Shown: in pieces, positions 24,484 to 33,004 of the stretch
Layout: the number at the start of each line of letters is the position of its first letter
How positions within the stretch are numbered: position 1 is the stretch's first letter
Assembly: GCF_003865035.1 (NCBI RefSeq)
Contig: NZ_BHVZ01000002.1
Location: forward strand, 248,001 to 312,000
Origin: Anaerotignum faecicola
Lineage (GTDB): Bacteria > Bacillota > Clostridia > Lachnospirales > Anaerotignaceae
Length of the DNA: 64,000 bases
Direction: 5' to 3'
The notes under the pieces: generated by a model
The model's input: the letters and a program-made list of their open reading frames with translations, nothing else
What the model was told of the DNA's origin: nothing
Database searches by the model: none
Translations under genes and position numbers: made by a program

Positions 24484-26076
24484 TTATCTTTTTATAATCC
24501 CCAATTCCACATCTTCCTTTCCGTCTGTCCCCGTAATCGCCTTCCGAACCACTGCATAGCCGTCCAGAAATGCGTCCACTCCGTCAAACGTATCTGCAAT
24601 GCACTGCTTGCCGCTTTCGTCAATATAAAACCGCTTGTGCGTCACCCAATCATACGCCACCGCAATGCCGTCAACCGCATCCAGCAGCGCAATCTCTGTC
24701 AGGTTCAGCTTCTCGCCCTTTTGGTTATAATATGGGCAACCGGTCATATCGTCCCCGTAGCCCCAGTCTGCAAGTGGCACCTGAATTACCACACTACTGT
24801 TCTCCCATGCCTGTATCACAGGCAGTCCCTCTGTGATAAACTGCACCTTTTTGCCGCTCTTGTCAATCAGCCACGTTTTCCCGTTCTTCTCCGTCACAAA
24901 GGCTTTGCCGTCCGTAAAATCTCCTGCCCATGCGTACTGCGGCGTAAGCATTTCCTTGCCCGTCTTGTCGATGTAGCCCCAGCCATCCGCCGTCTGCACT
25001 GCCGCCACGCCGTCATGGAAATCTCTGCTCTCTATATATTTGGGAGAAACAACCTCGTTTCCGTCCCTGTCAATAAAGCCATACCGCGGCACAGGCTTTC
25101 CTCCTGTTTCCTCATAAATTGCCACCTCAGCCATTCCTTCAGAGAAAATCCATACCGTGTCATAAAGAAACGGTGTGATTTCATTCCCCTGCAAATCCAG
25201 GAAGCCCATTTTATCCCGATTCGATACCCTGACATGTCCTTCCGAAACCTGATAAATCGAATATTCCGCAGTTCTGAATTGCTCCTTTCCGTTTCTGTCA
25301 ATCAGAGCAGTCTCTCCGTTTTCATATTCTACCCTTAAATAGCCTTCTCCTGCATTGCCCAGATACTCGATTCCGTCCTTCTCATAGGATAACAGCCGTT
25401 CCCCCTTGCTGTCCAGAAGGTAATAGGATTTTATCCGTCCTCTTTCTTCTTTCATTGCAATAAAATATCCATCCCCGATATTCTCAATTTCATCGTATTC
25501 ACTGCTCAAAGGCATGGTATAGCTCGCCTTTCTCCCCTCGCCCGTCATTCTCGGCGCATCCGCAGGAATCTCAATCACCTTGCTGTCATCCAGAAGCTGC
25601 ACCGTTGCCGTTTTCTCCTCCGCGTCCCAGATGATATCCGTATCTGCCACCGTATAGCCGCAGCCATTCAGAATATTTTTCCAGTTCCGCAGTGGCACAA
25701 AAATCCGCCCGTCCCGAATGTCCATCCTTCCGCTTACTTCGATCGGCTCTCCGTTCACCGTAATGCTGTTCTTCTCGATGTCGCAGGCAACCGTATTCCC
25801 GCGCAGCATCATCCATGCCAGCTTCGTTTCCTTTTCCCAGTGCATCGTACCGTTGTCAATCGAGGTCAGAAAGGCACGCAGCGGCAGCATCGCATAGCCA
25901 TCCTTGATATAAATTGCCGCATCCAGCGGAATCCTGCTCCGGTTTCGATAAAGCTCCTTTGTGCCAACCTTCGCGGTAAATGTAATCTGCTCCGCCTCTC
26001 CAATCGTTTCCGCCTGCGCAGGCACCGTCCCTGCCAGCATCAGCAGACTCATCGCCAGACATACTTTTTTCTTCAT
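24484..26076 (-). CDS. Secreted WG-repeat protein with copper-amine-oxidase-like stalk domain
   Basis: The product has 530 residues. A signal peptide (MKKKVCLAMSLLMLAGTVPAQAE) is followed by a 'copper amine oxidase N-terminal'-type domain (DGYAMLPLRAFLTSI..MHWEKETKLAWMM, DGRIFVPLRNWKNIL, IIWDAEEKTATVQL; about 60-160). Several WG repeats follow (GFLDLQGNEITPFLYDTVWIFSEGMAEV, YGFIDRDGNEVVSPKY, GWGYIDKTGKEMLTPQYAWAGDFTDGKAFV; about 200-500). This mix is common in extracytoplasmic Firmicutes proteins thought to bind other surface proteins. No catalytic residues are evident. It is monocistronic; its 3' UTR includes repeat copy B. Confidence 0.85.
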   Translation of the reverse strand: MKKKVCLAMSLLMLAGTVPAQAETIGEAEQITFTAKVGTKELYRNRSRIPLDAAIYIKDGYAMLPLRAFLTSIDNGTMHWEKETKLAWMMLRGNTVACDIEKNSITVNGEPIEVSGRMDIRDGRIFVPLRNWKNILNGCGYTVADTDIIWDAEEKTATVQLLDDSKVIEIPADAPRMTGEGRKASYTMPLSSEYDEIENIGDGYFIAMKEERGRIKSYYLLDSKGERLLSYEKDGIEYLGNAGEGYLRVEYENGETALIDRNGKEQFRTAEYSIYQVSEGHVRVSNRDKMGFLDLQGNEITPFLYDTVWIFSEGMAEVAIYEETGGKPVPRYGFIDRDGNEVVSPKYIESRDFHDGVAAVQTADGWGYIDKTGKEMLTPQYAWAGDFTDGKAFVTEKNGKTWLIDKSGKKVQFITEGLPVIQAWENSSVVIQVPLADWGYGDDMTGCPYYNQKGEKLNLTEIALLDAVDGIAVAYDWVTHKRFYIDESGKQCIADTFDGVDAFLDGYAVVRKAITGTDGKEDVELGIIKR

Positions 26077-26230
26077 TCGGAACGCCTCCCTTTTGCCTTT
26101 AATTTGTATGACAAGTTTCTGCTTTTATCATAGCAGAAAGACATTCTTCCTTCAACCACAGCACGCCATTCTTAAGAAAGCCGTAAGAAAGTTGTTAGCA
26201 TCCTGTAACATACAAGCATCCTATAACACA

Positions 26231-26264
26231 AAAAAGCACTACCCGAATTTTTCTCGGATAGTGC
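26231..26264 (-). terminator. Intrinsic terminator of trpS
   Basis: On the minus strand GCACTATCCGA / TCGGGTAGTGC (11 bp, one wobble) is followed by TTTTTTG, starting 14 bases after the trpS stop. Confidence 0.85.
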
Positions 26265-26277
26265 CTATTTTCAAATC

Positions 26278-27279
26278 TTATCTGATTCTGGGAGGAAAGC
26301 CAACCTTTTTCTGCACCTTCGTCAGTGTTCTGTCCGCCAGACGGCTTGCCTTTTCCGCGCCGCTCTTAATAATCGCATCCAGATAATCCTTGTTTGCCTC
26401 CAGCTCCTTCACGCGCTTCTGCACAGGCTCCAGCTCTGCAACAACCGCCTCACCGACCGCCGTTTTAAACGTACCATAGCCCGCACCCGCAAACTCCTTT
26501 TCCGCCTCGGCAATCGTTTTGCCTGTCACCGCACAGTAAATGCTCAGCAGGTTGGAAATGCCGGGCTTTTCTTCCGCAAAGCGTACCTCTGTATCAGAAT
26601 CCGTCATCGCACGTTTCATCTTATTCATAATCACCTTGGGGTCATCCATCAAGGTGATGATATTGTTCTGATTTTCGTCAGATTTGGACATTTTTTTAGT
26701 AGGCTCCTGCAATGCCATCACACGCGCGCCAACCTTGCCGATATACGCATCCGGCACCTTGAATACATCCCCGTATATGCCATTGAACCGCTGCGCGATA
26801 TCTCTCGTCAGCTCCAGATGCTGTCTCTGGTCTTCCCCAACAGGAACCAGATCCGTCTGATACAGCAGAATATCCGCCGCCATCAAAGAGGGATAGGTAA
26901 ACAGACCTGCGTTGATGTTGTCCGCATGCTTTGCGCATTTATCCTTAAACTGCGTCATTCTGTTCAGCTCACCCATATAGGTGTAGCAGTTCAGAATCCA
27001 AGCCAGCTCTGCATGCTGTGGCACATGAGACTGATAATAAATGATATTCTTTTCAGGGTCTAAGCCAACCGCCAGATACTGCACCAGCAAATCTTTTGCC
27101 TGCTTGCGCAGCTTCACAGGGTCCTGACGCACCGTAATTGCGTGCATATCCACGATGCAGTATAAGCAGTCATATTCATCCTGCAGCTTTGTCCAGTTTT
27201 TCAGTGCCCCCAGATAGTTGCCCAGTGTAATCACACCGGAGGGCTGCATACCGCTGAAAATACGTTTTTTCTGTTCCAT
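26278..27279 (-). CDS. trpS: Tryptophanyl-tRNA synthetase
   Basis: The product has 333 residues, the normal length for the bacterial enzyme, which charges tRNA(Trp). Class I signatures are PSGVITLGNYLGAL (HIGH-like, residues 12-25) and KKMSKSDENQNNI (KMSKS loop near 195). Other landmarks are the tryptophan-pocket region GLFTYPSLMAADILLYQTDLVPVGEDQRQHLELTRDIA. It is last in the run DUF402-radC-pspC-trpS, 23 bases after pspC. Unlike thrS it has no T-box directly upstream. GGAG precedes the ATG. Confidence 0.97.
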   Translation of the reverse strand: MEQKKRIFSGMQPSGVITLGNYLGALKNWTKLQDEYDCLYCIVDMHAITVRQDPVKLRKQAKDLLVQYLAVGLDPEKNIIYYQSHVPQHAELAWILNCYTYMGELNRMTQFKDKCAKHADNINAGLFTYPSLMAADILLYQTDLVPVGEDQRQHLELTRDIAQRFNGIYGDVFKVPDAYIGKVGARVMALQEPTKKMSKSDENQNNIITLMDDPKVIMNKMKRAMTDSDTEVRFAEEKPGISNLLSIYCAVTGKTIAEAEKEFAGAGYGTFKTAVGEAVVAELEPVQKRVKELEANKDYLDAIIKSGAEKASRLADRTLTKVQKKVGFPPRIR

Positions 27280-27302
27280 TTTCTAACACTCCTTGCTTCG
27301 TT

Positions 27303-27524
27303 TTATTTCTTTTCTTCAAAATCGGCATCAATGGTGTCCGGCTCTTCGGGAATGATAAATGCGCAGGCAATATAAGCCGCCACGCCAAGGAACAGGCTCA
27401 TCAATGTCCCCAGTACCCAAAGCAGACGCACAATAACGGGATCAATCGCAAAATAGTCTGCCATGCCGCCGCATACGCCTGAAATTTTTTTATCTGTTTT
27501 GGAACGATATAATCTTTTCGTCAT
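27303..27524 (-). CDS. PspC-domain small membrane protein
   Basis: The product has 73 residues from MTKRLYRSKTDKKISGVCGGMADYFAIDPVIVRLLWVLGTLMSLFLGVAAYIACAFIIPEEP (GAGGAGG lies 9 bases upstream; the start at 27554 is only a basic extension). K-x-x-G-V-C-G-G-x-A and D-P-x-x-V-R-L-x-W are the PspC consensus. There are one or two membrane helices. Stand-alone PspC proteins in Firmicutes are linked to envelope stress, but the exact role here is unknown. It sits between radC and trpS. Confidence 0.88.
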   Translation of the reverse strand: MTKRLYRSKTDKKISGVCGGMADYFAIDPVIVRLLWVLGTLMSLFLGVAAYIACAFIIPEEPDTIDADFEEKK

Positions 27525-27557
27525 ATTAAAATTCCTCCTCATCATCTTCTTCATTTT

Positions 27558-28232
27558 TCAACAGCCCATTCGCAAAAAACTGAAATGGGTTCCGTTTTCC
27601 CCTATGATGATATGGTCAAGCACCCTAACACCCAGAGAATCCAGTATTTTTTTAAGTGAAACAGTCAGTGTCAGGTCTGCATTGGATGGTGTCACCCTGC
27701 CGCCGGGATGGTTATGACAGAAAATCACGCCTGCACTTTTATACCGCAGCGCAACCTCTACCGCCTGCCGATTGGAAACAAATACACTGCCAACCGTGCC
27801 CTCCGCCAGCTTTGCCACATGAATCACCCTTCTGCGGCTGTCCGTGCAGATTATGTAAAATCTCTCTGTGCTGTAATGGCTGAGCAGCTGTCTGCAATAC
27901 TCCACGCAGCGTGTAATCGAGGTCAACTCCGGCTTGCTGCCAAGCTTTTCCCTTTCATATCTGCGAATCACCTCATGCAGCTGTGTCAGAAAAACCGCAC
28001 TTTTCAGCCCAACGCCCTCTGTCTTTGCAATTTCATGCGCATCGCTTTCCAGCAAATTGGAAAGGGAGCCGAATTCCTTTAGCAGCAGATGTGCAACGGG
28101 GTTTGTGTCCCCTCTGGGAATACAGCCATATAGGAGCATTTCCAGAAGCTCATGGTCGGCAAAGCCATCCGGACCTTCCTGCAAATAGCGGGAACGCATC
28201 CGATCCCTGTGCCCGCCGTGTATATTTTCCAT
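27558..28232 (-). CDS. radC: RadC-family JAB-domain protein
   Basis: The product has 224 residues. The N-terminal helix-hairpin-helix part (DHELLEMLLYGCIPRGDTNPVAHLLLKEFGSLSNLLE) is followed by a JAB/MPN metalloprotease-like domain with CHNHPGG near 170-176 and the downstream S-x-x-D (PSNADLTLT). The family was named for DNA repair, but that role is disputed. The ATG at 28232 follows AAGG by 7 bases; a GTG at 28238 is possible. It overlaps the end of the DUF402 gene by four bases if the GTG is used, and abuts it otherwise. Confidence 0.9.
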   Translation of the reverse strand: MENIHGGHRDRMRSRYLQEGPDGFADHELLEMLLYGCIPRGDTNPVAHLLLKEFGSLSNLLESDAHEIAKTEGVGLKSAVFLTQLHEVIRRYEREKLGSKPELTSITRCVEYCRQLLSHYSTERFYIICTDSRRRVIHVAKLAEGTVGSVFVSNRQAVEVALRYKSAGVIFCHNHPGGRVTPSNADLTLTVSLKKILDSLGVRVLDHIIIGENGTHFSFLRMGC

Positions 28233-28234
28233 CT

Positions 28235-28705
28235 TCACACCTTCTCCTCCATAAAGTGAATCATTTCCGGCAGACCGCCGCTATAAATCACTTGCAGAAG
28301 GGAGTCCAGATTTCGCAATGCCAGCTTGATTTCTCTCTCGGTAATGCTGCCGTCCTCCAGCGCATCAGAAAGCTCACCCAAATCAACCACCTCAACCGCA
28401 CCGTCTGGATGAATAATCACATCCGCCAGCAGGTCTGTAAAAATATACGCATTTTCAGCCTTCAAGTATGCTGTTTCTATAATATCACAATAATAATAAA
28501 CAAGTTCTTTCTTTTTGTTTAAGAATTTACTAATTTTCCAACCCTTATCCATGTAATAGCAGGAAATGCCATGGCTGAATTTTGCCTTCGGATGCAGCAC
28601 ATCCCATTCGGTAATCATAATATTTCCCTCATGATACACAATGCGGTCATCCTTCAACTCCACGATTTCATCGGGTATAAATCTTTTTCTATAAAGCTTC
28701 GGCAT
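28235..28705 (-). CDS. DUF402 domain protein
   Basis: The product has 156 residues from MPKLYRKRFIPDE. The DUF402 core is visible: YYYCDIIETAYLKAENAYIFTDLLADVIIHPDGAVEVVDLGELSDALEDGSITEREIKLAL. Family members include nucleoside phosphatases/phosphohydrolases and an FomD-like group, in which conserved Asp residues bind metal; the Asp residues of TDLLADV and VVDLGEL are present here. The specific activity is unknown. It is the first gene of the DUF402-radC-pspC-trpS run, with its own promoter at 28753-28781. Confidence 0.8.
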   Translation of the reverse strand: MPKLYRKRFIPDEIVELKDDRIVYHEGNIMITEWDVLHPKAKFSHGISCYYMDKGWKISKFLNKKKELVYYYCDIIETAYLKAENAYIFTDLLADVIIHPDGAVEVVDLGELSDALEDGSITEREIKLALRNLDSLLQVIYSGGLPEMIHFMEEKV

Positions 28706-28752
28706 ACCTTCACCCTTTTCCTGCCTTCCCAAACCAATGATTACTGCTTCTT

Positions 28753-28781
28753 ATTATAAAGAATTATGCAGGAAATTACAA
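28753..28781 (-). promoter_or_regulatory. Promoter of the DUF402-radC-pspC-trpS run
   Basis: On the minus strand: TTGTAA (28781-28776), 17 bases, TATAAT (28758-28753), about 48 bases upstream of the DUF402 start. Confidence 0.75.
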
Positions 28782-28794
28782 CCGGAAAACAATA

Positions 28795-28827
28795 TAAAAA
28801 AGACTCCTACCTTTTCAGGTAGGAGCC
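28795..28827 (-). terminator. Terminator of the acrylate-pathway operon
   Basis: On the minus strand GGCTCCTACC / GGTAGGAGTC (one G-T pair) with a short loop is followed by TTTTTTATATT, 40 bases after the pct stop codon. Confidence 0.88.
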
Positions 28828-28867
28828 GAATTTTTATGAATCAAAACGAAGTTGTCCAATAATTAAA

Positions 28868-30451
28868 TTATTTGCCTTCCTTCATTTCCTTCAGACCCAT
28901 CAGACCGTCTGCAAACAGTTTTGCATCCATCAGAGTGATGCTGCCGTCAGCGTTTCTGTCGATGATAGGTTCAAATTCCATCTGATCCAGAATCTGAGTC
29001 TGCAGATCGATACCGGGTGCGATTTCTGTCAGGTGCAGACCATCTTCCTTCAGAACGAATACACATCTTTCTGTGATGTACATTACGTGCTGACCATTCT
29101 TGTTTGCGATATCGCCGTTGAATGTAACCTGTTCTACAGATTTAACGAACTTCTTGTTCTTACCTTCCTGTGCGATAACAACCTTGCCGTCTTCAACCTT
29201 AACCTTCAGACCGCCTGCTGTAAATGTACCGCAGAAGAATACCTTAGGTGTGCACTGTGTAATGTTGATGAAACCACCACAGCCGGCAATTCTGGGGCCA
29301 AATCTGGAAACGTTGATGGAGCCGTGAGGGTCACATTCAGCCAGACCCAGATAGCACAGATCCAGACCGCCGCCATCATAGAAGTCGAACTGATAGCCCT
29401 GATCCAGCAGTGCGTCTGCGTTGTAAGCAGAACCGAATCTGATGCCGCCTGCGGGTACACCACCAACAGCGCCGCCTTCTACTGTCAGAGTCATGAAGTC
29501 GCCGATACCTTCTTCGTTCGCTACAGATGCAACATATTCAGGAGCACCTACGCCCAGGTTAACTGCAACGTCTTTTTCCAGTTCTACAGCGCCACGACGA
29601 CCGATGATCTTCTTTGCGCTCAGAGGCAGGGGTTCGGGAGCAACGTCGGGGTTTCTCATTTCGCCGGACAGAGCGGGATCGTAATCACAATCCAGTGTCT
29701 GCTGGTGATCCTTAGGGTCAGCAACTACTACATAGTCAACATAGATGCCGGGAACCTTAACCAGACGAGGATCCAGTGTGCCTGCTTTAACCAGTTTTTC
29801 TACCTGAACTACAACGATACCGCCGCTGTTTTTAACAGCCTGGCATACGGATGTGCCTTCCAGAGGAGAAACTTCCTTTTCAAAGGAGATGTTACCGGAT
29901 TCATCAGCGTATGTACCTCTGATCAGAGCAACGTTGATGGGGAATGCGGGGTAGAACAGATAGTCCTGACCCTTGATGTTAACCAGCTCGATGATGTCTT
30001 CCTTGGTTACATCGTTTACTTTACCGCCGCCGTTTCTGGGGTCGATAAATGTACCCAGACCTACCTTTGTGAAGCAGCCGGGTCTATGTGCAGCGATATC
30101 TCTGAACAGGTGGCAAAGAGCACCCTGAGATACGTTGTAAGCTTCCATCTTATTTTCCAGAGCCATTTTCTGCAGAGCGGGTACTGTTGCCCAGTGACCT
30201 GCAATATATCTTTTCAGCAGACCTTCGTGTGCAAAGTGTTCTGCACCACGACCGTCTTTGTTACCCTGAGAACCGCAGTAAACATAAGTAATATCTCTGG
30301 GTTCGCCTGTTGCCAGGAATCTTTCTTCTACAGCTCTGTCCAGAGCTTCGGGGATAGCGGATGCTACGAAACCACTTGTTGTAACGGTATCGCCGTTTTT
30401 AATCAATGCAGCAGCTTCAGCAGCAGTAATAACTTTTACCTGTCTAGCCAT
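28868..30451 (-). CDS. pct: Propionate CoA-transferase
   Basis: The product has 527 residues. It moves CoA from propionyl-CoA or acetyl-CoA to lactate, making lactoyl-CoA for the dehydratase encoded upstream. The sequence closely resembles the Clostridium (Anaerotignum) propionicum Pct that I remember: DTVTTSGFV, GSQGNKDGRGAEHFAHEGLLKRYIAGHWATVP, NLGVGAPEYVASVANEEG. The family I catalytic glutamate falls in FMTLTVEGG at about Glu325, matching the reported Glu324 of C. propionicum. It is the last gene of the acrylate operon, 118 bases after lcdB, with a small hairpin in the gap and AGGAGG before its ATG. Confidence 0.95.
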   Translation of the reverse strand: MARQVKVITAAEAAALIKNGDTVTTSGFVASAIPEALDRAVEERFLATGEPRDITYVYCGSQGNKDGRGAEHFAHEGLLKRYIAGHWATVPALQKMALENKMEAYNVSQGALCHLFRDIAAHRPGCFTKVGLGTFIDPRNGGGKVNDVTKEDIIELVNIKGQDYLFYPAFPINVALIRGTYADESGNISFEKEVSPLEGTSVCQAVKNSGGIVVVQVEKLVKAGTLDPRLVKVPGIYVDYVVVADPKDHQQTLDCDYDPALSGEMRNPDVAPEPLPLSAKKIIGRRGAVELEKDVAVNLGVGAPEYVASVANEEGIGDFMTLTVEGGAVGGVPAGGIRFGSAYNADALLDQGYQFDFYDGGGLDLCYLGLAECDPHGSINVSRFGPRIAGCGGFINITQCTPKVFFCGTFTAGGLKVKVEDGKVVIAQEGKNKKFVKSVEQVTFNGDIANKNGQHVMYITERCVFVLKEDGLHLTEIAPGIDLQTQILDQMEFEPIIDRNADGSITLMDAKLFADGLMGLKEMKEGK

Positions 30452-30507
30452 TCTGTTAGACCTCCTATTAAAAAATTTGTAATTCTTAAAATATTACATG
30501 AACAAGA

Positions 30508-30531
30508 ACAGGGGTAGTCACCTACCCCTGT
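30508..30531. other. Intercistronic hairpin between lcdB and pct
   Basis: A perfect stem ACAGGGGTAG / CTACCCCTGT with a 4-base loop, 38 bases after the lcdB stop. On the minus strand no clean T run follows (TCTTGTTC), so it may be a processing or stability element that sets the ratio of lcdAB to pct, or a leaky terminator. Confidence 0.55.
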
Positions 30532-30569
30532 TTATTTACATTTCCATCAAAGCAAATGCGGTAGGAAAA

Positions 30570-31700
30570 TTACAGCATTTCTACGAAGGACTGCAGTCTT
30601 GTCTTAACCTGTTCGAAGGATGTCAGTTCCTGATCTACTTCAAACATCAGGTTCTTGATACCTTTTTCTTCGAATTCTCTGTACATTACAGGGTAATCCC
30701 ATTCTTCGGGGTCACAGAATTTCATCATAGCAATGATAACTGCGTCTGCGCCTGTAGCAGCAACCTTGTTCATCAGCATCTTGCCACGGCCTTTCTTTGT
30801 ATCTGTTGCAACGGAGCAACCATACATCTGCTGCCATGCCTTTGCCATTCTGTACAGAGGGCCTTCTTCGCCGTCCAGAACGTCAACACGAATCTGTCTG
30901 GATTCCTGAGCCAGATCGTCATCAACGATAGCCAGCTTGAATTCGTCGAAGATTTCCAGAACCTGGTTGGGCTCCAGCAGGATACCTGTAACAACAACCT
31001 TCTTACCATCCCAAGGCTGTACAGGCATAGCTTTGATTTCTTCGATCAGTTCTTTTACCAGAGCTGTGTGTTTTTCTTTCAGCATGAACTGTCTTGCTTT
31101 GAATACAGCATGACGGTCAACAGCGCTGATAACCTGAGGGTAGTCAGCTGCTACTTTAACGAATTCACGCATAACTGCTCTGTTTTCGTTGTAGATAGCA
31201 ATGGAGTTTTCCAGAGCTGCGTTTGTGATCTTAACGCCCAGGTAAGCTTCCAGCTGTTTTTTAACCAGTTCATATTCTGTTACCAGGAACTGATTAGCTG
31301 CTTCCAGACCTCTGTTCTGAGGGTGTGTGAATACGATTACCTTGTCAGCGTTAGCGCCTTTCCATTTCTGGGACAGGCATTTCAGTGTATCACAAGGTAC
31401 AGAGAACAGAACTGCTGCCAGATCATCGTAAGCGCCTTCGCACTGCAGTTCCATGATCTGCTGCATGATGGAACAAGCGAATGCGGGCAGATATGTACGT
31501 GCTTTGGAAATCTGTTTGCCCTGTGCGCCCCAGATACCCATAGGCAGGTAACCTGTTGCGTGTACCATTTCTTCGGGAGCGTAGATAGGCATAATACCTA
31601 CAGCGCCTTTACCTGTTTCAGCTTTATAATCATCCATTGCTTTTTTGGGATTAGCTGCAACTTCTTTCAGTTGGGATAAGATAGCTTCTACTTTACTCAT
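30570..31700 (-). CDS. lcdB: 2-hydroxyacyl-CoA dehydratase (lactoyl-CoA type), beta subunit
   Basis: The product has 376 residues, close to the 374 of LcdB. With the alpha subunit it removes water from (R)-lactoyl-CoA to give acryloyl-CoA by a ketyl-radical mechanism, using an iron-sulfur cluster. Family features: GIMPIYAPEEMVHATGYLPMGIWG, PAFACSIMQQ (Cys76), FSVPCDTLK (Cys103) and FCDPEEWDYPVM near 320-331; the conserved Cys residues are the expected cluster ligands. The neighbours (activator, alpha subunit, Pct) support lactate rather than glutarate or isocaproate substrates, but this is inference. GGAGGAGG precedes the ATG. Confidence 0.92.
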   Translation of the reverse strand: MSKVEAILSQLKEVAANPKKAMDDYKAETGKGAVGIMPIYAPEEMVHATGYLPMGIWGAQGKQISKARTYLPAFACSIMQQIMELQCEGAYDDLAAVLFSVPCDTLKCLSQKWKGANADKVIVFTHPQNRGLEAANQFLVTEYELVKKQLEAYLGVKITNAALENSIAIYNENRAVMREFVKVAADYPQVISAVDRHAVFKARQFMLKEKHTALVKELIEEIKAMPVQPWDGKKVVVTGILLEPNQVLEIFDEFKLAIVDDDLAQESRQIRVDVLDGEEGPLYRMAKAWQQMYGCSVATDTKKGRGKMLMNKVAATGADAVIIAMMKFCDPEEWDYPVMYREFEEKGIKNLMFEVDQELTSFEQVKTRLQSFVEML

Positions 31701-31720
31701 CGTTTTCTCCTCCTCCTATT

Positions 31721-32986
31721 TTACGCTTCTGCCAGGTTAGCTTCCATCATTTCAACCAGAGCCTGTACACGTGTTTCATACTGTGCTTCGGAGTATACGT
31801 TAGGGTCTGTCTGGTCGCCGTCGAAGGAAACGTAAGGTTTGCCGTTTGCTTCTTTGATGATTTCAGCTGTTTCAACGTTCAGGAAGCTCATCAGCTTACA
31901 AGATCTGTTCAGATGGTAGATTGTACCGTCGATTTTGCCTTTTTCCATGATGTTCAACAGAACTTCAACCTTGTTGGACAGGCATGTGTTGATGTAGATT
32001 CTTGTGTAAGCTTCTGCCATGGAGTGCAGAGATTCGTCGTTTGCATCATAGTGCAGATCCCACAGTGCGGGGTAAGCTGTACCTGTCATGATGGAGCCCA
32101 GGTTCTTCATTGTCTTGAATGTGTGACCCAGGTGAGGCCATACTGCGATACCTTCCCACTGGAAACGTGTTTTTTCTGCGCCCTTGAACGCATAAACGCC
32201 AGCCTTCAGGTTCTTTTCCAGTTCATCTGCAAATGCCTTGAATGTGATTTCAGCATAGTCCAGAGAACGGCAAGCTACGATCAGTGCCATGTAGTTGAAC
32301 AGGTCGAAACCATTCAGAGGAGAAGGTTTGTACTGAGCCATGTCAGCGATTCTGTTCCAGTGGTATACGGAACGCTGTGTCTGGTCTTTTACTTCTTTGA
32401 ATTTCTTCCAGTCAAAAGGTCTGCCGCAGATTACTTCCAGCTGAGAAATAGCGTTTCTGAACTGGTCTGCAATATATGCTTTTGCATATTCAGGAATAGG
32501 CATTGTGTGGTTGAAAGGTACATCGATAACGATGCAAGGAATATCCAGCTCTACAGCCAGGTTTTCATACCATTTCAGCAGTGTATTACAAATGTTGTTA
32601 CATGTGATTACCAGATCGGGCAGAGGAACATCAGCTGCAGGAGAGTTAACCAGTACATCGGGTTTCTTACCTGTGATAGCTGTTTCTTTCAGACATTCCA
32701 TGTAACCCATGTTTACTCTACCATAAGAACAGCAGTCGATGTTGTAGCCTTTTCTTGCTGCAACGTCCAGCATATCGATAGCACCTTTTCTTGCGCCGAT
32801 ACCTGCTGCGTGTGTTTCGGGGTAAATCATAGCGATACCCATTGTTACGCAGAATTCGGAAGGAGCTACGGATGCGGACCAACAAACAAGGTCGCCTCTT
32901 GCTTTAGCTTCTCTTGCGTCCTGGTCAGCTTTGTTCTGATAGTAGCCTAACAATTTCTTTGCTGTCATGCCTTGTGTTAAACTCAT
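31721..32986 (-). CDS. lcdA: 2-hydroxyacyl-CoA dehydratase (lactoyl-CoA type), alpha subunit
   Basis: The product has 421 residues, in the range of LcdA. Landmarks are GDLVCWSASVAPSEFCVTMGIAMIYPETHAAGIGARKG, NIDCCSYGRVNMGYME, VITCNNICNTLLKWYENLAVELDIPCIVIDVPFNH and the C-terminal LLNIMEKGKIDGTIYHLNRSCKLMSF. It is the cluster-carrying partner of the beta subunit and receives one electron from the activator. The spacing to lcdB is 20 bases and to the activator gene 18 bases, typical of tight co-translation. GAGGG precedes the ATG. Confidence 0.93.
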   Translation of the reverse strand: MSLTQGMTAKKLLGYYQNKADQDAREAKARGDLVCWSASVAPSEFCVTMGIAMIYPETHAAGIGARKGAIDMLDVAARKGYNIDCCSYGRVNMGYMECLKETAITGKKPDVLVNSPAADVPLPDLVITCNNICNTLLKWYENLAVELDIPCIVIDVPFNHTMPIPEYAKAYIADQFRNAISQLEVICGRPFDWKKFKEVKDQTQRSVYHWNRIADMAQYKPSPLNGFDLFNYMALIVACRSLDYAEITFKAFADELEKNLKAGVYAFKGAEKTRFQWEGIAVWPHLGHTFKTMKNLGSIMTGTAYPALWDLHYDANDESLHSMAEAYTRIYINTCLSNKVEVLLNIMEKGKIDGTIYHLNRSCKLMSFLNVETAEIIKEANGKPYVSFDGDQTDPNVYSEAQYETRVQALVEMMEANLAEA

Positions 32987-33004
32987 TCTAATCCCTCTTT
33001 CTTA

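Noticed and set aside
29033..30517. A 494-codon plus-strand frame opposite pct
   Set aside because: It is the mirror of the strongly biased pct codon usage, is Cys/Asn/Gln-rich and has no ribosome site or family resemblance; pct itself is certain.
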